Positions 49,269 through 58,022 of a DNA stretch of 64,000 nucleotides are shown here, piece after piece. The notes under the pieces are model-generated. The model did no database searches. It was given only the letters and a program-made list of their open reading frames with translations, and was not told the DNA's origin. Source of the stretch: RH-AL1 sp965277355 (GTDB lineage Bacteria; Pseudomonadota; Alphaproteobacteria; Rhizobiales; Beijerinckiaceae); contig CBDICN010000001.1 of NCBI GenBank assembly GCA_965277355.1, positions 558,001 through 622,000 on the forward strand, in the 5' to 3' direction. The translations under genes were made by a program, and so were the position numbers. Each line of letters opens with the position of its first letter. The stretch's first letter is position 1.

Positions 49269-50993
49269 TCAGTTCTTGGCCGTGAAGCAGGCGATTCCGG
49301 CGCGCTTCAGGCTCTTGCAGGCGGCATCCGCCCCGCCCGAGTCGAGTCCGGCGAAGCGCGCGCGGTAGAGCGACGCTTTGCCCTTCTGCACCTTCTCGGT
49401 GAAGGCGTGGGCGCCCGCCAGCGCGTGGGCCTGGCCCTTGGCGCGGGCGATGAGCGAGTTGGCCTGCACGAGATCCGGCGTCGCGCCGATCTGAATGATC
49501 CAGCCACCGTGGGCCGCGCCCGGTCGCTGCGCGGGCACAGAGGCTTGGAGGCTCGCGATCTTGATGGGCTTCGCCTTCTCCTTGGCATCGGCCCGTTCAC
49601 GCCGCGGCGTATGCTTCAGGGTCGAAGGCGTGGCGGTCGCCGCGCCGATGTAGCGCGAGGTCGAGCCGTCGACGCGCGCCTGGCGCGGACGGATCGAGCC
49701 CGTCATCGTCATGTCGCGCTCGGGCGGCTGCGGGACGGCCGACACGTAGGCGGGGCGAGGACGCGCCGGCGACAGCGCCGCGACGTGGATCGGGGCCGCT
49801 CGTTTCTGCACCGGCTCGCGGACCGGGACCGGGCGCATCACCGGCGGCGGTGCGGGCTCGCTTTCGCCGCTCGCGGCGTCGCTCGGCTGCTCGGCATCGG
49901 CGACGTCCCTCTCCGTCGCCGATGCCGGCTTGCGTTCCGCCGACGCTTCGTCGTCGACGCCTTCCACTGGCGGTGCGTTGTCGCCCTCATGCTCGACCAC
50001 CGGGATAGCTTCCGCGACATGTTCCAGTTCCGGGTTCTCGGCGATCATTGGCGTGGTCCGGGTCGTTGCGCACTTGTCGATCTCGGAGGCGATGAGGTCA
50101 GCCATGATGCGGTCGCGGCCGAGGCGGGTCCGGCCGCCGAGCACCACCGATACAAGCCAATGGCCGTTGCGGTCGACCGAGCTCAGGAGGTTGAAGCCGG
50201 AATCGCGTGTGTAGCCGGTCTTGATCCCGTCCATGCCTTCCACCTGTTCCATCAGGTGATTGTGGTTCGGCATGAACTGGCCGGCGTAGCGGAACGACGG
50301 AGTCGAGAAGAAGCGGAAATACCGCGGAAAATGATCGTGGATTGCGCGGCCGAGAGTCACGAGGTCGCGCGCCGTGGTCAGCTGCATGTCGTTTGGAAGG
50401 CCGGACGCGTTGACGAAGTTAGTGCGCGACATGCCGAGCGCATGCGCCTTGCGCGTCATCATCTGGGCGAAGGTCGGCTCGTCGCCGCCGATGCGTTCGG
50501 CGACGGCCACCGCCATGTCGTTGGCGGACTTGGTGACGATCGAGAGAATGGCGTCCTCGACGCGGATCGTCGAGCCTGGGCGCAGGCCGAGCTTGGTCGG
50601 CGACTGCGCGGCGGCATGCGGTGAAACCTCGAGCCGGCTGTCGAGGCTCAGGCGGCCCTTCTCGATCTGGTCGAACAGGAGATAAAGGGTCATCACCTTG
50701 GTGATGGAGGCGGGATGCCTCAGCGCGTTCTCGTCGCGCCCGTACAGCACCCGGCCAGAATTGCCGTCGACGGCATAGGCCGAGAAGGGCGGATTGTTAG
50801 TCGTTAGACGGGCGTGCCTCAGATGCACGGGAGCGAAGCCACGATGCGCCACGCGAGCCCGGCCGCGATGGGGCGCATGGTGTCTGGCGAGAGCAGGTTC
50901 GGAAACAACAAGCGCGCTCAAAAGGGTTAGGCCGACCGCGGCGATGGTTGTTTGGCGCAAGAGACGACGCGTCGCCGACCTCAACTCGACCAT
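49269..50993 (-). CDS. D-alanyl-D-alanine carboxypeptidase with SPOR domain
   Basis: A 574-residue low-molecular-mass penicillin-binding protein (S11 family). After a signal peptide (about 1-37) the active-site motifs are SITK (Ser96-Lys99 in HPASITKVMTL), SAND and KTGYT. A long Pro/Ala/Glu-rich linker follows (about 330-490), then a SPOR-like domain at the C-terminus (about 500-574; GGWIIQIGAT). SPOR binds denuded peptidoglycan, so the enzyme probably works at the septum. ATG 50993 is preferred to 51053. Confidence 0.93.
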   Translation of the reverse strand: MVELRSATRRLLRQTTIAAVGLTLLSALVVSEPALARHHAPHRGRARVAHRGFAPVHLRHARLTTNNPPFSAYAVDGNSGRVLYGRDENALRHPASITKVMTLYLLFDQIEKGRLSLDSRLEVSPHAAAQSPTKLGLRPGSTIRVEDAILSIVTKSANDMAVAVAERIGGDEPTFAQMMTRKAHALGMSRTNFVNASGLPNDMQLTTARDLVTLGRAIHDHFPRYFRFFSTPSFRYAGQFMPNHNHLMEQVEGMDGIKTGYTRDSGFNLLSSVDRNGHWLVSVVLGGRTRLGRDRIMADLIASEIDKCATTRTTPMIAENPELEHVAEAIPVVEHEGDNAPPVEGVDDEASAERKPASATERDVADAEQPSDAASGESEPAPPPVMRPVPVREPVQKRAAPIHVAALSPARPRPAYVSAVPQPPERDMTMTGSIRPRQARVDGSTSRYIGAATATPSTLKHTPRRERADAKEKAKPIKIASLQASVPAQRPGAAHGGWIIQIGATPDLVQANSLIARAKGQAHALAGAHAFTEKVQKGKASLYRARFAGLDSGGADAACKSLKRAGIACFTAKN

Positions 50994-51149
50994 TATAATC
51001 CTCGCCTTCGCCCGTATCGCAACGCTGCTAGCGGGAAGCCGTGCCTGAGCCACGACCCTACGGAGGCTGAGTTACTTGCGGGTTAAGGCGCTCTGTCCGT
51101 TGCGACTCAAGCGTGCCGAGTCGAGCCATGTTGCGACGCATGAAAACTC

Positions 51150-51178
51150 TTGAATTTTTTTGTGCATCGCACTATATT
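51150..51178 (+). promoter_or_regulatory. Phasin promoter with palindromic operator
   Basis: TTGAAT (51150-51155) and TATATT (51173-51178) are spaced by 17 bases. Between them lies GTGC-ATC-GCAC (51162-51172), a perfect inverted repeat with the TGC-N3-GCA core known for PhaR-type phasin repressors. A PhaR operator overlapping the promoter is inferred. Confidence 0.6.
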
Positions 51179-51246
51179 CTCGGCTCCGGCGGATAAAGCC
51201 GAGTTGCTCCGCCTTTGCGACGGGCAAGAAGCTAGGAGAAGATTTG

Positions 51247-51597
51247 ATGGCCAATCAATTGGAAGACCTGCAGAAGATGAGCCAGAGCCAGATCGAACAG
51301 ATGTCGGCAAGCGCGGCGTCGGTCGCGCGTGGCATCCAGGCCATCGCGGCCGAAACCACCGACTATTCGAAGCGTTCCGCCGAGAGCACCTCCTCGTTCA
51401 TGGAGAAGTTGTTCGGCGCCAAGTCGATCGACTCTGCGATCCAGCTCCAGACCGAGTTCGCCAAGTCGCAGTTCGAGGGCATGCTGGCCCAAACCAACAA
51501 GATCACCGAGCTCTACCGCGACATGGCCAAGGAGGCTTTCAAGCCGATCGAGACCGTGATGCAGCACGGACAGCAGGCCGCTCGCCAGCAGCAGTAA
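51247..51597 (+). CDS. Phasin family protein
   Basis: A 116-residue helical, Gln/Ser/Ala-rich protein of the phasin family. The amphipathic pattern QLEDLQKMSQSQIEQMSAS and QLQTEFAKSQFEGMLAQTNKITELY (in part) is typical. Phasins coat polyhydroxyalkanoate granules. ATG 51247 has AGGAGA 7 bases upstream. The gene has its own promoter with a putative PhaR operator and an intrinsic terminator, so it is monocistronic. No PHA synthase is in the window. Confidence 0.9.
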   Translation: MANQLEDLQKMSQSQIEQMSASAASVARGIQAIAAETTDYSKRSAESTSSFMEKLFGAKSIDSAIQLQTEFAKSQFEGMLAQTNKITELYRDMAKEAFKPIETVMQHGQQAARQQQ

Positions 51598-51665
51598 TCT
51601 CGCGGAGGCGCCTCGGCCCGCCCGGGCTCGTCCGTAGGCGCTCTTTACAAGCGATCCGGCATTTG

Positions 51666-51700
51666 AAAGGCTCGACCGATCGGTCGAGCCTTTCTCGTTT
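51666..51700 (+). terminator. Intrinsic terminator after the phasin gene
   Basis: A perfect 12-bp stem (AAAGGCTCGACC/GGTCGAGCCTTT, 51666-51693) with a 4-base loop is followed by a T-rich tail. It ends 69-96 bases after the phasin stop. Confidence 0.85.
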
Positions 51701-51888
51701 TGGCGGGATATTCGCATGGCTCGCCGCCGCGACATGGTGAGCGATGGCCCAGGAGCAGCTGATCCGAGCGTGGACGCCCTTGCGCAAGCTTTGGGGCAGC
51801 CGCCCGGACGCGCGTGAACCGCGACCTCTGGTAAAGCAGCTGCCGCCGCCGCATATTTCGCGAGTCACTTCTATGAGGAACACCTGAG

Positions 51889-52386
51889 TTGACGAAGCTC
51901 GATCTTTTTCGCGTCGGCGGCGCCGAAGAGGATGGCGACCCCGCATTTGGCTTGGGCGGCGACGAAGCCGACCTTGCCGCCGGCAGTTCTGCGGTCCCTC
52001 TCGACGTGTTCGCCGCCGACGTGTTCGCTGCCAAGGAGCCGTCTCGGGAAAACGGGACGGGCGGCAACAGCAACGATGAGGACGGTCGCGGTTCCGGCAC
52101 CGCGGTCATCACCCGCACCCGCACACAGACCCGAAAGCCGGGAATGTACCGGGTGCTGCTCCTCAACGACGACTACACGCCGATGGAATTTGTCGTTGCG
52201 GTGCTCAGGAAGTACTTCAGCAAAGGACCGGACGAGGCGACTCGCATCATGCTGCATGTCCATCAGCACGGGGTGGGGGAATGCGGCGTGTTCACCTATG
52301 AGGTCGCCGAGACCAAGGTCACGCAAGTGATGGATTACGCCCGCAAGCATCAGCATCCGCTGCAGTGCATCATGGAAAAGAAATAG
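51889..52386 (+). CDS. clpS: ClpS adaptor of the ClpAP protease
   Basis: A 165-residue adaptor delivering N-degron substrates to ClpA. The core (about 82-165) has KPGMYRVLLLNDDYTPMEFV (in part), MLHVHQHGVGECGVFT and the Met and His of the N-degron pocket. The first about 80 residues are acidic and Gly-rich, making it longer than the usual 100-120 residues. The only long start is TTG 51889; in-frame GTG codons at 52006 and 52021 would give about 126 or 121 residues and are plausible alternatives. clpA starts 11 bases later. Confidence 0.9.
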   Translation: MTKLDLFRVGGAEEDGDPAFGLGGDEADLAAGSSAVPLDVFAADVFAAKEPSRENGTGGNSNDEDGRGSGTAVITRTRTQTRKPGMYRVLLLNDDYTPMEFVVAVLRKYFSKGPDEATRIMLHVHQHGVGECGVFTYEVAETKVTQVMDYARKHQHPLQCIMEKK

Positions 52387-52397
52387 AGGTCGACGCT

Positions 52398-54938
52398 ATG
52401 CCCTCATTCTCGCGAAATCTCGAACAATCGCTGCATCGGGCGCTGGCGATCGCGAACGAACGCAACCACGAATACGCGACGCTCGAGCACTTGCTGTTGT
52501 CGCTTACCGACGACGCCGAGGCGTCCGCGGTATTGCGCGCCTGCTCGATCGATCTCGATTTGCTGAAGAAGAACCTGCGGGACTACATCGAGCGGGAACT
52601 CGAGAACCTCGTCAGCGACGGGCGCGAGGACGCCAAGCCGACCACCGGCTTCAACCGCGTCATCCAGCGCGCCGTCATCCACGTGCAGTCGTCCGGCCGC
52701 GAGGAGGTGACCGGGGCCAACGTGCTCGTCGCGATCTTCGCCGAGCGCGAGAGCCACGCAGCCTACTTCCTGCAGGAGCAGGACATGACTCGCTACGATG
52801 CGGTCAACTACATCAGCCACGGCATCGCCAAGCGGCCGGGTCTGACCGATTCATCCAAGGGCGTGCGCGGCTCCGACGAGGACGGCGAGCGCGAGGGTAA
52901 GGAGGGCAAGGAGCCGGCCGATCCGAAGAAGAAGGAAGGGGCACTCGATGCTTATTGCATCAACCTCAACAAGAAGGCGAAGGACGGCCGGATCGATCCG
53001 CTGATCGGTCGCGAGGCCGAGGTCCAGCGCACCATCCAGGTCCTGTGCCGGCGCCACAAGAACAACCCGCTGCTGGTCGGTGACCCCGGCGTGGGCAAGA
53101 CGGCCATCGCCGAGGGCCTGGCGCGCAAGATCGTCAAGAACGAGGTGCCGGAGGTGCTCGCCGAGGCGACGGTGTTCGCGCTCGACATGGGGACGTTGCT
53201 CGCAGGCACCCGTTACCGCGGCGACTTCGAGGAGCGCCTCAAGCAGGTCATGAAGGAGATCGAGAACCACAAGAAGGCGATCCTCTTCATCGACGAGATC
53301 CACACCGTCATCGGGGCCGGCGCGACCTCCGGCGGCGCGATGGACGCCTCGAACCTGCTGAAGCCTGCGCTCGCCCAGGGCACGCTGCGCTGCATCGGCT
53401 CGACGACCTACAAGGAGTATCGCCAGTATTTCGAGAAGGACCGCGCCCTGGTGCGCCGGTTTCAGAAAATCGACGTCAACGAGCCGTCGATCCCAGACGC
53501 CATCGAGATCATGAAGGGGTTGAAGCCCTATTTCGAGGATTTCCACAAGGTCAAGTACACCGGCGAAGCGGTCAAGGCCGCCGTCGAGCTGTCGGCGCGC
53601 TACATCCATGACCGCAAACTGCCCGATAAGGCGATCGATGTGATCGACGAGACCGGCGCGAGCCAGATGCTGCTGCCCGAGGCCAAGCGCAAGAAGACGA
53701 TCGGCATCAAGGAAATAGAGACCACCATCGCGACGATGGCGCGGATCCCCCCGAAAACTGTGTCGAAGGACGATGCCGAGGTGCTCGAGCATCTCACCGA
53801 GACGCTGGAGCGCGTGGTCTACGGCCAGAACTCGGCCATCCAGGCGCTCACCTCGGCGATCAAGCTCGCCCGTGCCGGTCTGCGCGACGGCGAGAAACCG
53901 ATTGGCTCCTACCTCTTTTCGGGACCGACAGGAGTTGGCAAGACCGAGGTTGCCCGGCAGCTCGCCGTTAGCCTCGGCGTCGAGCTGGTCCGCTTCGACA
54001 TGTCCGAGTACATGGAGCGTCACACCATCTCGCGGCTGATCGGTGCGCCCCCCGGCTACGTGGGATTCGACCAGGGTGGTTTGCTGACCGATGCGATCGA
54101 CCAGCATCCCCATTGCGTGCTGTTGCTCGACGAGATCGAGAAGGCGCATCCCGAGCTTTACAACATCCTCCTGCAGGTGATGGATCACGGGAAGCTGACG
54201 GACCACAACGGCAAGCAAATCGACTTCCGCAACGTGATCTTGATCATGACGACGAATGCCGGCGCGGCCGACATGGCTCGCTCCGCTTTCGGCTTCACCC
54301 AGAACAAGCGGGTCGGCGAGGATGCGGCGGCGATCAACCGGATGTTCACGCCCGAGTTCCGCAACCGGCTCGATGCGATCGTCTCGTTCGGCCACCTCCC
54401 GCAGGAGGTGATCGTCAAGGTCGTCGACAAGTTCATCATGCAGCTGGAAGCGCAACTGGCCGACCGCAACGTTACGATCGAGCTGACCGACGAGGCGCGT
54501 AAGTGGCTGGTGGAGAACGGCTATGACGAGCAGATGGGCGCGCGGCCGATGGCGCGGGTGATCCAGAGCGCGATTAAGACGCCGCTCGCCGACGAGGTGC
54601 TCTTCGGGCGCCTCAAGAACGGCGGCACGGTGCGCGTGATGGTCGCCAGCGGCGAGGACGGCGAGAAGAAGCTCGGCTTCGTCTACCCGGAAGGGCCGGT
54701 GCTGCCGCGTCCCGAGCGCGACATCGTCGAGGCCGGCAAGAAGCGCGTGCGCTCCGAGCCCGAAGTGCGCCGGGCGAAGGCGCGCAAGGCTGGCGAAGAC
54801 GGCCCGGAGGACGACGATGATCTCGTCGAAGACAACCTCGCCGAGGACGAGGTGCCGGAGCCGAGCGAGACAGCGCCCGACGCCGAGGAGCAGGCCAAGC
54901 CCGGCCGCAGCGTTCCGAACTTCCCGCTGAAGAACTGA
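52398..54938 (+). CDS. clpA: ClpA ATPase subunit
   Basis: An 846-residue AAA+ unfoldase of ClpAP. The N-domain (about 1-145) ends in an acidic linker; D1 has GDPGVGKTAIAEGLA and LFIDEIHTVIGAG, D2 has GPTGVGKTEVARQLA and LLDEIEKAHP. An unusually long acidic C-terminal tail of about 60 residues (EDDDDLVEDNLAEDEVPE) follows. It is co-transcribed with clpS. The peptidase subunit ClpP is not in the window. ATG 52398 follows AGAGGT. Confidence 0.97.
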   Translation: MPSFSRNLEQSLHRALAIANERNHEYATLEHLLLSLTDDAEASAVLRACSIDLDLLKKNLRDYIERELENLVSDGREDAKPTTGFNRVIQRAVIHVQSSGREEVTGANVLVAIFAERESHAAYFLQEQDMTRYDAVNYISHGIAKRPGLTDSSKGVRGSDEDGEREGKEGKEPADPKKKEGALDAYCINLNKKAKDGRIDPLIGREAEVQRTIQVLCRRHKNNPLLVGDPGVGKTAIAEGLARKIVKNEVPEVLAEATVFALDMGTLLAGTRYRGDFEERLKQVMKEIENHKKAILFIDEIHTVIGAGATSGGAMDASNLLKPALAQGTLRCIGSTTYKEYRQYFEKDRALVRRFQKIDVNEPSIPDAIEIMKGLKPYFEDFHKVKYTGEAVKAAVELSARYIHDRKLPDKAIDVIDETGASQMLLPEAKRKKTIGIKEIETTIATMARIPPKTVSKDDAEVLEHLTETLERVVYGQNSAIQALTSAIKLARAGLRDGEKPIGSYLFSGPTGVGKTEVARQLAVSLGVELVRFDMSEYMERHTISRLIGAPPGYVGFDQGGLLTDAIDQHPHCVLLLDEIEKAHPELYNILLQVMDHGKLTDHNGKQIDFRNVILIMTTNAGAADMARSAFGFTQNKRVGEDAAAINRMFTPEFRNRLDAIVSFGHLPQEVIVKVVDKFIMQLEAQLADRNVTIELTDEARKWLVENGYDEQMGARPMARVIQSAIKTPLADEVLFGRLKNGGTVRVMVASGEDGEKKLGFVYPEGPVLPRPERDIVEAGKKRVRSEPEVRRAKARKAGEDGPEDDDDLVEDNLAEDEVPEPSETAPDAEEQAKPGRSVPNFPLKN

Positions 54939-54949
54939 GCGTCGGAAAC

Positions 54950-55006
54950 TCCCTCATCCGCTTCGCGTTGCTCGGCACCTTCCCCTGCAAGCGGGAGAAG
55001 GCAAAA
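54950..55006. repeat. REP-like intergenic element
   Basis: The stretch resembles the dispersed intergenic element common in Hyphomicrobiales, with CCCTCATCCG at one end and a GAGAAGG inverted repeat (CCTTCCCCTGCAAGCGGGAGAAGG, imperfect stem; about 54978-55001) at the other. It lies in the 72 bases between the convergent clpA and tag genes. Identity is from pattern recall, not from a search. Confidence 0.5.
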
Positions 55007-55010
55007 GGCG

Positions 55011-55631
55011 TCAAGCCCTATTCGCGAGCGCCTCGCATGCGTCGTGGCGGAAGCAGTCGGCGAGATGGTCGTTGACGAGGCCGCAGGCCTGGCAGAAGGC
55101 GTACACGATCGTCGGACCGCAGAAGGCAAAGCCGCGCCGCTTCAATTCCTTCGCGATCTTGCGCGACTGCTCCGTCTCGGCCGGGACGTCCTCGCGCCTG
55201 CGCGGCCGTCGCGCGACCGGCCGCCCGTCGTGGAAATCCCACAGCAGCTTGGACAGGCCGCCGCGCTCTTCCAGCGCGAGAAAGGCGCGGGCAGAGGCGA
55301 TGGTGCCGACGATCTTGGCGCGGTTGCGCACGATCCCGGCGTCGCCCATCAGCGCCTCGACCTTGGCGTCATCGTAGCGGGCGATGAGGGAGGGCTCGAA
55401 CCCGTCGAAGGCGGCGCGGAACGCCGGGCGCTTGCGCAAAATGGTGATCCACGACAGTCCGGCCTGGAACCCGTCGAGGATCAGTTTTTCGAACATCGCC
55501 CGGTCGTCGTATTCGGGAACGCCCCATTCCTCGTCGTGGTAGGTGACGTAAAGCGGGTCGGCTCCGCACCAGCCGCAGCGGCAGCGCTCGGAAGCGCCCT
55601 GTACCGGATTAGGGGAAATCGTCATCATCAT
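55011..55631 (-). CDS. tag: DNA-3-methyladenine glycosylase I
   Basis: A 206-residue base-excision glycosylase removing 3-methyladenine. The metal-binding start RCGWCGADPLYVTYHDEEWG, LILDGFQAGLSWITIL and the C-terminal GPTIVYAFCQACGLVNDHLADCFRH (in part) are fully conserved. Three ATG codons in tandem (55631, 55628, 55625) could start translation, all inside the end of ygfZ, so the two genes overlap by about 20 bases. Linkage to YgfZ is common in alphaproteobacteria. Confidence 0.94.
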   Translation of the reverse strand: MMMTISPNPVQGASERCRCGWCGADPLYVTYHDEEWGVPEYDDRAMFEKLILDGFQAGLSWITILRKRPAFRAAFDGFEPSLIARYDDAKVEALMGDAGIVRNRAKIVGTIASARAFLALEERGGLSKLLWDFHDGRPVARRPRRREDVPAETEQSRKIAKELKRRGFAFCGPTIVYAFCQACGLVNDHLADCFRHDACEALANRA

Positions 55632-56472
55632 AGGTCGGCGGCGCGACCACGCTCGCGCTCGGAAGAGTGATCGAGACAAGCGTCTCGCCGGCGAGAACCG
55701 GCGCGTGACCGGCCTCGGCCTCCTCCAGTCTGTCTATGCGCGCCGTCGCGAGCCCCTCCTGCCGCGCCAGCGATGTAACTTGGCCAACCCGCAGCGGGCC
55801 GGCCATCAGCGCAACGCCCTGTGACGGTGGATCGCCGTGAAAGTGTATCTTGACGATGCGCTTGCGCGCCGAATTGCGATGGTGAACACGCGAGACGACC
55901 TCCTGGCCGACATAGCAGCCCTTGTCGAAGTCGACCCCGTGGAGCAGGTCGAGATTGGCGTCATGGACGAACGCGTCACCATACCTCCAGTCCGCACCGC
56001 CCTCCGGCACGCCGAGGGCGATTTGGTGTGCACGGTAAGCCGCGGCATTGTCACGGAAGAAGGACAGCCGCTCCGGCGGTGCGACGATTCGATAGCCGAG
56101 CCGGTCGTGCCGCGGATCGCGAAACGCCGGTCCCGGCGCCTCCAGCAGGATTCCACCCCATGTGGCGACGACGGCCAACTCGTCCGACAAGTCGGCGACC
56201 GTGGCCTTGGCGCGCAGCTTGAACTTCGTGAGCTTGCTGGCGAGTTCCGCCGCCTGATCGCGGCGGCAGTCGATCCAAAAGGCGTCGCAATGGCGGTAGA
56301 CAAGGAAATCGTGGAGGAGTTTGCCTTGCGGCGAGAGCAGCGCCGCGTAGCGCGCTCCGTTCACGCCGCGCATGCCAAGCATGCTGTTGGTGAAGAGGCG
56401 GTTTAAAAGAAGCTCGGCCTCCTCGCCGGATACGGCGACGATGGCACGATCGCGCAACAGCGAGCTGTCCAT
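55609..56472 (-). CDS. ygfZ: Folate-binding protein YgfZ
   Basis: A 287-residue GcvT-like protein that assists iron-sulfur cluster enzymes with tetrahydrofolate. The signature K-G-C-Y-x-G-Q-E is present (DFDKGCYVGQEVVSR, about residue 192). ATG 56472 gives a family-length protein. It overlaps tag at its 3' end and is divergent from pyrC, with 58 bases between the starts. No odd features beyond the overlap. Confidence 0.92.
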   Translation of the reverse strand: MDSSLLRDRAIVAVSGEEAELLLNRLFTNSMLGMRGVNGARYAALLSPQGKLLHDFLVYRHCDAFWIDCRRDQAAELASKLTKFKLRAKATVADLSDELAVVATWGGILLEAPGPAFRDPRHDRLGYRIVAPPERLSFFRDNAAAYRAHQIALGVPEGGADWRYGDAFVHDANLDLLHGVDFDKGCYVGQEVVSRVHHRNSARKRIVKIHFHGDPPSQGVALMAGPLRVGQVTSLARQEGLATARIDRLEEAEAGHAPVLAGETLVSITLPSASVVAPPTYDDDDFP

Positions 56473-56530
56473 GGATTTTTTTTCCTGAGCTCTCAGAACA
56501 GCGCTCAATCGACACCTTGAAAGCACGCCC

Positions 56531-57862
56531 ATGCCGCAGACCTACGATCTTCTCGTCAAGGGCGGAACGCTCGTCAACCACGATGGCATCGCCCCCCGAG
56601 ATATAGGGATCGTCGCGGGCAAGATTCGGGCGGTCGGCTCGCTCGCCGCTGCCGGCGCCGGCGAGGTGATCGATGCGAGGGGCCTGCACATCCTACCCGG
56701 CGTGATCGACACGCAAGTTCACTTCCGCGAGCCCGGTCTCACCCACAAGGAAGATCTCGAGACCGGCTCGCGCTCCGCCGTGATGGGCGGCGTGACCTGC
56801 GTCTTCGAAATGCCGAACACCAGCCCGCCGACGATCGGCGAGGCCGAACTCGCCGACAAGGTCGCGCGCGCCACGCACCGCATGCACTGCGACTTCGCGT
56901 TCTGGGTCGGCGGCACGCATGCCAACGCCACCCACGTGGCCGACCTCGAGCGGCTGCCCGGCGCGGCCGGGATCAAGGTGTTCATGGGCTCCTCGACCGG
57001 CTCGTTGCTCGTCGCCGACGACGCGGGCGTCGCCGCGATCCTCGGCCGCACGAGACGCCGCGCCGCCTTCCATTCGGAGGACGAAGGCCGCCTCGAGGAG
57101 CGTAAGCCGCTCCGCGTCGCTGGCGATCCCGCCAGCCATCCCGTGTGGCGCGACGCCGAGGCGGCGCTGCGCTGCACGCGCCGGCTGATCGGCATCGCGC
57201 GCGCCATGGGCGCACGCATCCACGTCCTCCACATCTCGGCCGGCAACGAGCTCGATCTGCTGCGCGCCAACAAGGACCTCGTGAGCTGCGAGGTGACGCC
57301 GCACCACCTGACGTTGAGCGCCGACGATTACGGCCGGCTCGGCACCAGGCTGCAGATGAATCCGCCGGTGCGGGACGCCGCGCACCGCGCAGCCCTCTGG
57401 GACGGGTTGGCGGAGGGCGTGCTCGACATCCTCGGCTCGGACCATGCGCCGCATACGCTTGCGGAGAAGGCGCAGGTCTATCCGGCAAGCCCGTCCGGCA
57501 TGACCGGCGTGCAGACGCTGGTGCCGATCATGCTCGATCACGTCGCGGCCGGGCGCCTCGGCCTCATGCGGTTTGTCGACATGACGAGCGCCGGCCCCGC
57601 CCGGCTGTTCCAACTCGCCAGCAAGGGCAGGGTGGCGGCCGGCTACGATGCCGACCTCACGATCGTCGATCTGAAGCGCGCGGCGACCATCACGGACGCC
57701 ATCGTGGCCTCCCGCTCGAAGTGGACACCGTACGACGGCAGGTCCGTCACCGGCTGGCCTGTCGGCACGATCGTGCGTGGCCGGCGGGTGATGTGGGAGG
57801 GCGAGCTCGCCTCGCCGTCGATCGGCGAGGCGGCCCGCTTCATGGAAACGGGCGCGCGCTAG
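56531..57862 (+). CDS. pyrC: Dihydroorotase (class I type)
   Basis: A 443-residue amidohydrolase closing carbamoyl-aspartate to dihydroorotate. The metal motif reads DTQVHFREPG, so the first His of the usual H-x-H (position 62) is Gln; His64 remains. The carboxylated Lys is in GIKVFMGSSTG, further ligands in HVLHIS and EVTPHHLTL, and the catalytic Asp in GSDHAPHT. The D-T-Q-V-H form is typical of an alphaproteobacterial group, so a dihydroorotase or related hydrolase activity is likely but the centre may differ. It is a single-gene unit. Confidence 0.88.
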   Translation: MPQTYDLLVKGGTLVNHDGIAPRDIGIVAGKIRAVGSLAAAGAGEVIDARGLHILPGVIDTQVHFREPGLTHKEDLETGSRSAVMGGVTCVFEMPNTSPPTIGEAELADKVARATHRMHCDFAFWVGGTHANATHVADLERLPGAAGIKVFMGSSTGSLLVADDAGVAAILGRTRRRAAFHSEDEGRLEERKPLRVAGDPASHPVWRDAEAALRCTRRLIGIARAMGARIHVLHISAGNELDLLRANKDLVSCEVTPHHLTLSADDYGRLGTRLQMNPPVRDAAHRAALWDGLAEGVLDILGSDHAPHTLAEKAQVYPASPSGMTGVQTLVPIMLDHVAAGRLGLMRFVDMTSAGPARLFQLASKGRVAAGYDADLTIVDLKRAATITDAIVASRSKWTPYDGRSVTGWPVGTIVRGRRVMWEGELASPSIGEAARFMETGAR

Positions 57863-58022
57863 CGTGCAGCCATCATCCCGGAGTTCGTGAAGCGCGAGCC
57901 GTCACCGTCGTTTGGCTCGATCGCGACCTTTTCGGTCGGCCGCGTGGCAGCGATCTCAGGGGCTCGGCTTCGCCGCTTCAGGATGACGGCATGCGGCATA
58001 GTGCGCCATAAAGGCCGCGTTG

